Below, in pieces: positions 1 through 7,983 of a stretch of DNA of 13,233 nt. A model generated the notes under the pieces. The model worked only from the letters and a program-made list of their open reading frames with translations. It was not told the DNA's origin and did not search any database. Source of the DNA: Phoronis ovalis (lineage: Eukaryota; Phoronida; Phoronidae); contig JAOXYB010039562.1 of NCBI GenBank assembly GCA_028565635.1, positions 1 through 13,233 on the forward strand. The letters are read 5' to 3'. Each line of letters opens with the position of its first letter. Positions within the stretch are counted from its first letter, which is position 1. Position numbers and translations under genes: made by a program.

Positions 1-371
1 GTTCGAATGGTAGGAAACAGGTCCGCGAATGCGGATTGACGGTTCGAGTCTACGCTGGTTAGGTAGGCCTGATATAGACAAACACTATTTTAAGTGATAA
101 ATGTTACTATTTATGATAATGTCTTTCCTTATATAGTATATAAGCCACTTTAAACAGATGATTTCAGACAAATTTTATGTCCACTGAAAATATATTTTAT
201 GGATACAATTGGTAAATTGCTCTAACATGTATCTCTCAGTAGAACCCCATGTGTAATGACAGAGATGGGAACTGATTACTTGGGCCTTTTGTGCTACTCA
301 ACCTGCTACATTTGCAAAACACAAGAATCTTTATCTTTAATATTTGTTAAAGACTGATTTATTCATCCTAC
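1..371 (-). other. ZMYND8 intron (partial), with a GC-rich tRNA-like patch at its end
   Basis: This is intron sequence downstream of the bromodomain ZA-loop exon. No further exon is visible: the expected continuation (basic loop, then TEAFLADAKWI-like helix) is not found in any minus frame. Bases 1-70 are more GC-rich than the rest and contain GTTCGAGTC (42-50), which fits the RNA polymerase III B-box consensus, and a small hairpin TCCGC-GAAT-GCGGA. This could be the edge of a tRNA-derived SINE, but no convincing A-box is seen. Confidence 0.5.
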
Positions 372-464
372 CTTATCTATTGTATCAAGGTCCATGGGGT
401 AAAACACATAATCTCTGTAGGTTGGTATCATGTTAAGATCAACAGGTTCTTCAAAGGGTTCACT
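372..464 (-). CDS. ZMYND8: ZMYND8 coding exon 7, bromodomain ZA loop
   Basis: A 93-nt, phase 0-0 exon of 31 codons with acceptor ATTCAG and donor AAGGTAGG. It encodes [19 protein letters not shown] then [12 protein letters not shown]. The PMDL motif and the acidic EPVDL lead-in are the bromodomain ZA loop, matching vertebrate ZMYND8 (YIFHPMDLCTLEK). Helices A, B and C, including the acetyl-lysine-binding Asn, must be encoded left of the window. Confidence 0.92.
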
Positions 465-3373
465 CTGAATGAGAGAAATCAAATTTCAATTAGAAAACAA
501 GTTTCTCAAAAATGTGTGTTCACGGATTTGTATATAACCATGACGGAGATGAGTAAACATTCACTCGTTCAGTACATGTTTGATGAAAAGCAGAATAAAC
601 CACTGTACATACACATTATCAAAATCAGTGGGTATCGAACAATGACCCTCGCATCTATTAATGATTTCAACAATAAACCATTTACAGCCGTAAAATACAA
701 GGCAAACTGTTGATATGTGATGACCTTACCCCCTGATGTCTCATTCTGTGAAGAGCATACTTCAACAAGCTACACAGCTGATCGTGACTTATCATACACA
801 TGGCTTTAGATCTCGTATCAACACATTCAGCAGTCATTACTTTCTGTAATTAAAACATATATCCATTTGAGTACAGCATAATACGCAGCTTTAACCAATC
901 AAACCTTTACGTTATTTTACACCTAATTTCCATAATGTTGCACCCAAATTCTAGCGAAATAACCCGAATAAATTTGACTGTGAGATAGCAGAAACTGTGT
1001 GCAAGTTACATTACTCTGAAAGTAAGTGGTGAAACTACTGGGTTAGAGATATACAAGGCTTTTCTTTTAAAAGCTACAGCTCACCTGGCATTCTGGACAC
1101 ACCCACTCACCCACCGGATCAGAGTCCAGACCAAGGCATTTCATATGACAAACACGAGGACACACCTCACAGCACAGAACCTTCCCTTCCCGATGACATA
1201 TCCAGCAATATGCATCGTTCTGGGAATCCTGGAAATACAGAATTTATCATAATAAACACACAGCAAAAAACCTTCTCTTTATGTCAAATCCAGAAGTAAA
1301 ACAAGATAGAAATCAAATGTACAGTTTTCTGTTCAAGAAACTAAAGTCATTCCAAAGAAAAATACGATGTTCTACACAACTAGCGCAGAGCAAGTAACAC
1401 ATAACGCATTTCTTAATAGTATACCTGTGAAACCAAGCCTCCTTTTGATGCTGGCGCATCTGTAGCTTCCATTCGCCGTCTCTTCAGTGGCGGTGTCTCT
1501 GCTGGCAGATTCACTTCGACATCTTTCTCTGGAGTAGCGGTACTTCTGGGGCTACTTCCTATTCGTTTCTTTGCAGATGAGAAACTTGCCTCTAAAAACA
1601 GAATGCAGCATTATTACACAACTTCTCCTGTAAATTTGTTATTCAAATTTGTGATAACAAAGGCTTAAAACTTGGATGTCCTGGTGTTTTATTTTATATA
1701 GATAGATGCCTTCTGCTTATTTAAAATAGATATGCAGGTACAAATGCCTCAATTTTTTACAAATTATTTCTTACCTGTTTTTTTCCTTGGAGGTGCATCC
1801 AAATCCTTCAGTTCGGTGGGCTGACTTCCTGTGGCTCTGGTACGAATTATGCTACCACTTTCATTGTGATGTGAGGCATCTAGAAGAAAGAAGTAATGAA
1901 TTCACATTGTACTGCCACTGTTGTTGAGATGTGAGCCATCTAAAGACAGCTATGAAAAATACACAGAATTATATTACCAGTTTTATCGTGATATGTGTTG
2001 TCTAAATTCACTGAGTTATACTACCCCTTTTTTGTGATGTGAGGTGTCCACGTCAAAGAAATGAAGACTTCGCAGAATCGCACTGCCACTTACTTTCATT
2101 GTGATCTGGAATGTCTTAATAAGTAATGTTTTCATAGAAGCGAAGAAAAAACAGCAGAAAAAAGTATCACAGACATAAAGCTATCAGATTTCACCACAAA
2201 CAATGAGAAACAAAAGTGAGCCATATATATTCTCAAAAGGGAAGGTGACCTTACTTCACAACATAACAGAATTTGAAAATCAAAACCTCAAATGTTCAGT
2301 TCCATTGTAACTTATTATTACAAGAAAATGTTTAGGCATCACTTAGGGTCTATCATGAAATATTATTTCAAATGCTTGCTAAAGATTTAATCAAATGAAA
2401 TAAACACTTTATACTAAACCAGTATATTTTAGGTAGATTACATACTAATCCTACCCAGTGAGTCTGACAATAAGTCAGCGTATCATTCAATATACAGCAG
2501 AACAGACATTAACACAAAAAACTGCGCAATTTAAGTCCCGAACATGCAGAACTGCGTATAAAATTAAAAACAAAAAACTTTAAAAACACTATTCATCTAC
2601 AATATAATAATCCACATGAAAACTTATTAGAGTACATTTTGCAGCATTTCAACGACTTGCACCGATACAGAGAGATATGTTTTTCATAAATAAAAATTAT
2701 AGTTACATAGTTATTGTTTCATTTTTCTACAAATTACGGTTTCATGTACCTGAAGTTTCTAACTTCTCCTTAGCAGTACTTGTGGTAGGAGGATTCACAC
2801 CAGCAGCCTTGCGTTGTTTTGGAGTAACAACTTCTGGACTTTGTACACTGGCAGCGTCTGAAAATACAATCAGGTCACAATTAACCTTGGGCCGATCAAA
2901 TTACAGAGCATAAATAGCATAAACTGACTCATTGCAGCTGCTTGGCTAAGCACCTATTAAATACTATTGAGCTATACTGACAAAGCATAGATTTTGTTAC
3001 GAAAATCGCATTTTTTACAGTATATATTTACTTTTCACCTCATAAAAAATCATTCTGAATGGTAACTGTGTTGTTCTAATTTTTACCGCCTGTTCCATAA
3101 TGAAAATATTTAAGATAAAGCTTAATGGAAACCTCTTTGGTTTATCATACTAATTTTACAGCTTATTTCCAGTTCATTATATCGGAACAAAAAGCAATTA
3201 CTGCAGTTTTTAAGACTAATTGATAATCCTTGGCGGAACCTTTCAAGATTTATAAAAGCAAGTGAGAATTTACGAATGTATCACTATGCTTACCCCTTGA
3301 ACGAGTAACTCGCGCTACATTTGGACTCGACATTTTGTCGCACTGAAGCTATTATTCGGGGAAACTCAGTAAG
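372..3373 (-). CDS. ZMYND8: ZMYND8-like chromatin reader (PHD-bromodomain), 5' part of gene, seven coding exons, 3' end outside window
   Basis: Coding exons in gene order are 3333-3294, 2857-2750, 1879-1775, 1591-1425, 1228-1085, 843-730 and 464-372. All introns are GT-AG and the phases match at every join (1,1,1,0,0,0), giving 257 codons without a stop. Residues 1-140 are low-complexity Ser/Pro/Lys/Arg-rich sequence. Residues about 147-187 form a C4HC3 PHD finger. Residues 189-257 start a bromodomain ([11 protein letters not shown], then YPMDLDT). The order and wording match vertebrate ZMYND8, whose PHD-bromodomain-PWWP module binds modified histone H3 tails in the nucleus and recruits corepressor complexes; this role is known of the family. 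The start is fixed by two in-frame stops (TAA TAG) four codons upstream and an A at -3. The remaining bromodomain, PWWP and MYND exons should lie left of position 1. ZMYND11 is the closest alternative, but its PHD and linker sequences fit less well. Confidence 0.93.
730..843 (-). CDS. ZMYND8: ZMYND8 coding exon 6, PHD-bromodomain linker and first bromodomain helix
   Basis: A 114-nt, phase 0-0 exon between a TTACAG acceptor and a GGGGTAAGG donor. It encodes [15 protein letters not shown] then [18 protein letters not shown], which aligns residue for residue with the vertebrate segment AECIETQSKAM...EQLSYLLKFAIQKM. The helix is the alpha-Z helix of the bromodomain. The frame is open from 849 down to the donor. 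It is easy to miss because long frames on the other strand and in another minus frame overlap it. Confidence 0.93.
1085..1228 (-). CDS. ZMYND8: ZMYND8 coding exon 5, complete PHD finger
   Basis: A 144-nt, phase 0-0 exon of 48 codons carrying the whole PHD zinc finger. Predicted zinc ligands are Cys148, Cys151, Cys160, Cys163, His168, Cys171, Cys184 and Cys187 (C4HC3). Diagnostic strings are [20 protein letters not shown] and [10 protein letters not shown], near-identical in layout to the vertebrate ZMYND8 finger. The residue before the zinc-binding His is Cys (VCH), where vertebrate ZMYND8 has Tyr (VYH). In the family this finger packs against the bromodomain and helps read H3K4/K14 marks. 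Acceptor TTTCCAG, donor CAGGTGAG. Confidence 0.95.
1425..1591 (-). CDS. ZMYND8: ZMYND8 coding exon 4, NLS-like basic cluster
   Basis: A 167-nt exon, phase 1 in and phase 0 out, with a TTTTTAG acceptor and a CAGGTATAC donor. It encodes a Ser/Pro-rich linker with two basic patches, [13 protein letters not shown] and [10 protein letters not shown]. The second looks like a monopartite nuclear localisation signal and parallels the SPIKKKKK patch near the N-terminus of vertebrate ZMYND8. The exon ends SKGGLVSQ directly before the PHD exon. Confidence 0.87.
1775..1879 (-). CDS. ZMYND8: ZMYND8 coding exon 3, disordered tail; acceptor lies in a repeat array
   Basis: A 105-nt, phase 1-1 exon from a TTCTAG acceptor to an ACAGGTAAG donor, beginning [17 protein letters not shown] and ending with the basic cluster PPRKKTG. 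The first ~35 nt plus the acceptor recur four times in degenerate form immediately upstream (see the repeat at 1846-2122), so this exon start is the intact member of a local duplication. Confidence 0.82.
1846..2122 (-). repeat. Degenerate tandem array of ~5 copies of the ZMYND8 exon-3 acceptor region
   Basis: A unit of about 46-67 bp recurs five times. The acceptor-side CT dinucleotides (plus strand) are at 1880, 1940, 2002, 2048 (mutated to CC) and 2115. On the minus strand each copy has a pyrimidine/AG acceptor, then a variant of AYRNCTCACATCACAATGAAA, then a GTGGYAGYATAATTC-like tail. The copy at 1880 is the start of exon 3. Copies at 1940, 2002 and 2115 keep AG acceptors and also have downstream GT sites, giving possible exons of 27, 24 and 21 nt, all multiples of three. 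Whether any is spliced is unknown. Confidence 0.75.
2750..2857 (-). CDS. ZMYND8: ZMYND8 coding exon 2, disordered N-terminal tail
   Basis: A 108-nt, phase 1-1 exon between a TATTTTCAG acceptor and a GTACATG donor. It encodes a disordered stretch including [17 protein letters not shown], with SP/TP dipeptides that could be phosphorylated (inference). No fold is visible. The coding assignment rests on phase continuity with the start exon and exon 3, an open frame and good splice sites. The long open frame on the opposite strand over this segment is its shadow. Confidence 0.82.
3294..3373 (-). CDS. ZMYND8: ZMYND8 exon with 5'UTR end and start codon
   Basis: The ATG is at 3333-3331 and the exon encodes [14 protein letters not shown] with the last codon split (phase 1), ending at a GGGTAAG donor. 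About 40 nt of 5'UTR lie at 3373-3334 behind a good acceptor (pyrimidine run plus TTACAG), so at least one non-coding first exon probably lies further right. In-frame TAA and TAG just upstream of the ATG exclude a longer N-terminus from this exon. The peptide is basic and unstructured, as is the N-terminus of vertebrate ZMYND8. Confidence 0.85.
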
Positions 3374-3435
3374 CTGTAAAAAGATCAATACTTCAGCTTT
3401 TAAGTAACATTCACAGGAAAAGAGAAATGAAATTA

Positions 3436-3457
3436 CAATATACAATATACAATATAC
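3436..3457. repeat. Short tandem repeat, ACAATAT x3
   Basis: Three perfect copies of a 7-bp unit (ACAATAT) in the presumed 5'UTR intron or upstream region of the ZMYND8 gene. It is an ordinary microsatellite with no evident function. Confidence 0.8.
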
Positions 3458-3808
3458 ATGGGCACTATGTTCACAGGAAGCAAATGTGCTAGGTTATGGC
3501 ACTATATCCTACAAGGAAACAAAACGCTCATATGAACTTCGATTCTCAAACAATTGCTAAAAGGACATTCATAATGAGAAAGACCAACATCACAGGATTG
3601 TTTTCTTTTAATATCTACAATATATAAATCCTAAACTACCTGCATACTACCTGTTCCTACATAACACATGTTAAAAAGTTTTCTTTATAATGTTCCGATT
3701 TTTTTCAGAAACGCATTTTAAATAGTTCAATAAACCAGCCATCAAAATTAGCTATTTTAAAGGCGATCGGCGAAAATTGTAATTAACTACCCCAGTGCTT
3801 GTAAATGA

Positions 3809-3870
3809 GAAAAGAACGGAATTACCACGACCAAATAATTTTATTCGGCAGTGGTAATTCTGTTTTTTTC
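3809..3870. repeat. Inverted repeat / hairpin with 20-bp arms
   Basis: Arms 3809-3828 and 3851-3870 pair at about 18 of 20 positions (core GGAATTACCAC with GTGGTAATTC), separated by a 22-nt loop. It lies in AT-rich non-coding DNA upstream of the ZMYND8 start exon. It could be a small foldback/MITE remnant or a structured RNA element if transcribed in the 5'UTR intron. No target-site duplication was recognised. Confidence 0.75.
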
Positions 3871-4318
3871 TTATTTCTTTAGAATTTACATGCATCTATT
3901 ATGTACATCACAGATCCGACCTACAAATGTTCTGCTGTTTGAACTTTAATATCTCCATTCCTTTTACTCCACTCTAGTGCTTGTAATTTAGTAATGTAAT
4001 TACTGTGATTTAAATGTAATACAGTATTTAATCTGTCCTTTGTTGGAGAGTTCTGCTAGAACATAACTTACACATGTACTATACAGTATGTCCAAAAGAT
4101 AAAGCAAGTCTGTTGAGAACACATTCACAGCATGCTAACATCATTCTCCAGTTTAATCTACAAGAGAGTAAATAATGACATCACAGAAGAGCAATATGGC
4201 TTCAGTCTGTATAGAGCACACCATATGTTAACCAGTCCATTCATACTGGAAACAGATTAAAGTTACCTAACACATTGGTTATGCTTTACAATTTACATCA
4301 CAATGTAATTTCAGAAGC

Positions 4319-4537
4319 ACAAATTCTAGCAAAAGAATCAGGCAACTTTATTGTACAACCCTGGTAACAAAATTGTTTTTTCTAGGGGCATGCACGTATA
4401 TCGCAAAACAAGTGATGTTTAAACAAATTCTAGCAAAAGAAATACAGGATCAGCCAGCTTTATTGTACAACCCGGGTAACGAAGGTGTTTTTTGGGGGCA
4501 TGCACGCATATTGCAAGACAAGTGGTGTTTAAACAGG
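4319..4537. repeat. Two-copy direct duplication, ~104-112 bp period
   Basis: Copy 1 begins at about 4319 and copy 2 at about 4423. Shared blocks in the same order are CAAATTCTAGCAAAAGAA, TTTATTGTACAACCC, GGGGCATGCACG, CAAGTG and GTTTAAACA. The spacing between copies is 104 bp at the left block and 110-112 bp at the others, so small indels have accumulated. No target-site duplication or protein similarity is visible. The open frame running through copy 2 is unlikely to be coding. Confidence 0.8.
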
Positions 4538-5560
4538 GCTACAAATAACCTAAAAGGCTGCGATAACATTTGAATGTGATAAGAAATACTTTGATTATAT
4601 ATGAGCACTTGCTTCAAGTGTTTTCAATTCTGCGTGCACGAACATATATTCAATTACTACACATTAAACAGTTTTGCAATAACACCGTACATGGCACACA
4701 CAACTTCAATGCATTAATTCAATGATATCACTTTAAAAACACAATCACACAGGAACATGTTTATATGTACTTCACATATTAAAATATATGCACAAGCTAT
4801 GTACTGGTACAGTTTATTATAATGATACATCGTTACAGCATATATAATGATGCCAATCAATAAATTAACCATATACACCAGGAACCCTTGCATGAAGTGA
4901 TAAAAGCAATATTGTATATATTTCTCTTTGTAGTTTAAAAACTTGTAGTATACATTGCTGTCTTATCACTATATATGAATATAACAGTACTATGCAAGCC
5001 ATGCCTGACATTATTTCATTCCTTATAGGGGAGGTTTCTTCACCCGCTTTTATAGAGAGATATTTAGTTTCTAAATCCCTGTTTGATATGTACAAGTGAT
5101 GTCATGCAAATATGAAACCTCCACAAGTGTGATCCAGAAACGCAGAAAACGTGTGAGCTTGCCGGGGTAATAAACGAGAAGCGTGGTACATATAATAACT
5201 TTTAGAACACTGAACAGTAATATCATTATATATGCTATATAAGTAACTTAATTGTACTTGCTTCATATATCATACAGATAAACAGTCTCCATATTAAACA
5301 AGAACAAACACTCCTTTTATTCACAGATATCAACCCCAGTATTTGTCAAAACATCACAAATTTCCTTTTAACCTTAACGAAGCATACAGAATCGAAGATA
5401 CCTTTTCGAAACAAATCGAATCTAACATGAACCGCACTATGTCTAACTCTACACAGATCTTTACATAAAACTTGCCTTTATTTTCAACATGGAGGTTCTA
5501 TCCAGACACTCAAAATCTAGGCCATGTGCAATAGATTATAAGGCGGAGTCAACAAGATGT
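4538..5560. other. AT-rich non-coding stretch
   Basis: No gene is recognised. A 16-bp motif (AGCATATATAATGATG, near 4836) reappears in inverted form near 5221, which may be chance in such AT-rich DNA. An octamer (ATGCAAAT) sits at about 5103-5110. Open frames here are short, AT-biased and lack recognisable motifs. Confidence 0.4.
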
Positions 5561-5602
5561 CACCTGTCAATCATTTAGATAAACCTACTCATCTGATTGG
5601 CC
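5561..5602 (-). promoter_or_regulatory. Possible regulatory cluster: E-box, PBX/MEIS site, CCAAT box
   Basis: CACCTG (5561-5566) is an E-box. Overlapping it, CTGTCAATCA (5564-5573) is on the minus strand exactly TGATTGACAG, the established PBX-MEIS/PREP composite site. Twenty bases further right is CTGATTGGCCA (5593-5602), an inverted CCAAT (NF-Y) box. Orientation and position would suit the missing upstream promoter of the minus-strand ZMYND8 gene, or an enhancer. No TATA box or initiator is evident and no 5'UTR exon was identified, so promoter status is inference. Confidence 0.3.
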
Positions 5603-5619
5603 AGTAGGTCATGTTTATT

Positions 5620-6650
5620 ATCAATTTACACTAAGATGCTATTTATGTGGTATGAAGTGATTCAGCTGTTTGAAAGGCAGCTTTGTATAACATATTAGGT
5701 TACACAGTATAGGAATTTACAGTTAAACAGAATACCTTTTGTGCATCTTTCCCAAATTGTTGCCAAAGTGCCCATCAAACACCGAAAACAAGGAAAATAA
5801 TATTTTATGCACTAAAAAGTTAGAAATTTATATTTCTTCATGAAACTAAAACCAATGATATGAATTCTAAAACTCCAGTAGAAATATTATCATGAACTTA
5901 TATAAAACAGTAATATGAGGACCTAATCCATTTTATTTGTAAAGACAGAAATATAAAACCTACTTGATATAAGTCCAAATGCACCAATATTTATCACAAA
6001 AAGAGTGCTAACCTATGAATTGTTTTAATAAATTTAAAATCTCAACCTTTCAGAAGAATATGTGTAAAAATTATATACATGCTGATTGCATAATTTGTGA
6101 AAAACATCAACCATACAGTTTTGTACCACTAATTTTTCAAACGTGCTTGCACGAGTTTTCCCCTGAAATGAAAGGGTACATGTACAAAATTGTATACAAT
6201 TTCTACCCACCACATGTTTATGTTAAATGACAATTATGTAAGCACTACTTTTTTATTTTAAGTGTATATATCTTATAAAATACAATAATAAAAGTGCCAT
6301 GGCTTAGACTAGAATTTAATAAAAACACTAGAACTGTTGTTAATATATAAATACCATTTTTAAAAAAAACAAAAACTTAACAGAATCTTTCAGGATCCAG
6401 GTTTGTACATGTCTAGCTTTTTATATAACATTCTGAGAAACACATGACATAAATTGCTTTAATTTCTATCGAATAAATGAAACAAACGTCGACTTAATAT
6501 AACATATGGAAGTTTTACACAAAGTTACTAAAAGAAGTTGCAACCCATCCACATATTAGCGACAAACAGTTGCTACGTAATTATTTTAGATGTTTTTAAA
6601 ACTATTTGATGAATCCAGCACACATATGAATAGATCACACACTCTCCATC
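5620..6650. other. AT-rich non-coding stretch
   Basis: No gene, RNA gene or ordered repeat is recognised. The plus-strand open frame at 6015-6230 has an ATG but no family motif, and its composition looks like background. Confidence 0.4.
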
Positions 6651-6656
6651 TCTCAC

Positions 6657-6920
6657 ATGTATTTTGAAATTTTAGCTGTACTATTGATAATTAGGGTTTA
6701 TTCTCAACAGGAAACCAAGGAGATTAAAAATAATCTAAAAAATCTGTCAGACTATACTGACTTTAAGAAGCTGCCAGTGTTTACATGTAATTACAGATTT
6801 GTGCCAATTGTTGCATTATGTACTTCAGGCAGAATACAGGCCTCGTTCCCAATGCCAAATATCCCAGTATTTTCACTCTGCAAAAATTCAATTTCTCACA
6901 AAGGTCCTCAATTTAACTGA
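6657..6920 (+). CDS. Unassigned 87-codon open frame with signal-peptide-like N-terminus (doubtful)
   Basis: ATG-started open frame of 87 codons ending in TGA. The first ~16 residues (MYFEILAVLLIIRVYS) look like a short hydrophobic signal peptide with a Ser-Gln junction. The remainder has four Cys and a mixed composition, and I recognise no family. No promoter, splice sites or polyadenylation context support expression, and an open frame this long can occur by chance. It stops just before the 33-bp tandem array at 6934. A small secreted protein or a chance frame are both possible, and chance is more likely. Confidence 0.12.
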   Translation: MYFEILAVLLIIRVYSQQETKEIKNNLKNLSDYTDFKKLPVFTCNYRFVPIVALCTSGRIQASFPMPNIPVFSLCKNSISHKGPQFN

Positions 6921-6933
6921 CTAAACTAGAAGC

Positions 6934-7032
6934 TTAAGACCGGTTAAGAAACATTACTGGAGAAGGTTAAAACCGGTTAAGAAACATTACTGGAGAAGGT
7001 TAAGACCGGTTAAGAAACATTACTGGAGAAGG
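6934..7032. repeat. 33-bp tandem repeat, exactly three copies, with Grainyhead-like cores
   Basis: Units 6934-6966, 6967-6999 and 7000-7032 are nearly identical; the only clear difference is GACCGG versus AACCGG in the middle unit. Each contains ACCGGTTAAG. The middle copy has the full AACCGGTT palindrome, the known Grainyhead/CP2-family core, and the outer copies have one mismatch. The near-identity implies recent duplication. The 33-bp spacing is about three helical turns. Confidence 0.9.
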
Positions 7033-7980
7033 TTTCATCGATGACTGCTGCAGTAGGGATTGATTTCGTTCACGTCTGACTTATTTTCTTTTGGATTTTA
7101 CATATCAAAAACTTTGTGTTTTAACCCAAAATGGTACAGGTCACAAGGTCCACTCAGAGAAAAATAAACTACTGACTTAGAAAGTTTAAGTTGTATACTT
7201 TCAAAATATGCATACCTTTGTATGTCTATATTTTCATTTAATTAGCAAAAATTTAAGTTAAAGTATAAGTGTGAATAAATTGTGCCAAACAATATTCGTT
7301 AACCTTAATACCTTTCCAAAAATATCCACTTTTATTAATCTTTAATAAAATCAAAATGTAAATAAGTTATCCTTGACTAGCCACCTTAAACATCTATCCT
7401 TATAATGCCATTTTGGTTTTGAGCATAATGTTTCAAGCTTTTTGTGAAAATTAAAATTATGCACAATTTCCGTGAAAATGAAGACCCAAACACTCACACC
7501 CCACTCCTCTCTCCCACACATTTACATAAAGACTAGAGACGGGGTACTCAATACTGATATATAAACCATGCACATACTGAGCAGCACATGCAGCATCTCC
7601 AGACTGGACAATATAATGGTTACTAAATGTACTGATATTTAAACCATTGTACCTACATCATATCTTTTCTTCAGTCTGCTCAAACTAAGTGTCTTCATGC
7701 CAGTTACACATTATGCACTGTAATAAACCTGCAGAAAAAAAATATTCCAGTAATAATTTCACTCCAATATTAATTACAAAGTATTACCATGCAAAGAAAT
7801 CGCAAAAACAACTTCCAGCATTTTCCTGAAATATATGCTTTATAAAAAAGGTATTAAAACACAAAAACAGTAGGATAGCTGGTTGAATGGGAGCAGTTGA
7901 ACTGTATCACTTAGTTTTTACTTATAAAAACCTGCCAATAGATATTTAGGATTTGGAAGCAACTTTTACAGCAAGTATTA
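7033..7980. other. AT-rich non-coding stretch with a short direct repeat
   Basis: No coding sequence recognised. An 18-bp motif, TACTGATATATAAACCAT (7552-7569), recurs at 7630-7647 with one mismatch, 78 bp apart. A C-rich CACACCCCACTCCTC tract lies near 7495. Nothing else is ordered. Confidence 0.4.
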
Positions 7981-7983
7981 CAG

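Larger units (their letters stand above)
3374..4312. other. Non-coding stretch upstream of the ZMYND8 start exon
   Basis: AT-rich sequence, probably the 5'UTR intron of ZMYND8. Apart from the short tandem repeat and the hairpin described separately, I see no open frame, RNA gene or clear 5'UTR exon. Confidence 0.5.

Noticed and set aside
516-713. Plus-strand 65-codon open frame
   Set aside because: It lies in ZMYND8 intron 6, next to the linker exon at 843-730, with a non-ATG start and no protein motif. The minus strand carries the gene here.
730-745. A 16-nt mini-exon reading NETSG in another minus frame, using the same donor
   Set aside because: Its length breaks the reading frame. The 114-nt exon 843-730 uses the same donor in the correct frame and matches the bromodomain alpha-Z helix.
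2677-2913. Plus-strand 78-codon open frame
   Set aside because: It is antisense to ZMYND8 exon 2 (2857-2750); phase and splice sites support the minus strand.
3436-3457. CRISPR-like or regulatory array
   Set aside because: It is a simple 7-bp microsatellite in an animal genome, with no spacers and no associated genes.
4373-4573. Plus-strand 66-codon open frame through the two-copy duplication
   Set aside because: The frame begins inside copy 1 and reads the repeated DNA twice with different wording. No family and no start context support it.
4865-5095. Minus-strand 76-codon open frame
   Set aside because: AT-driven composition, no motif, no splice or promoter context.
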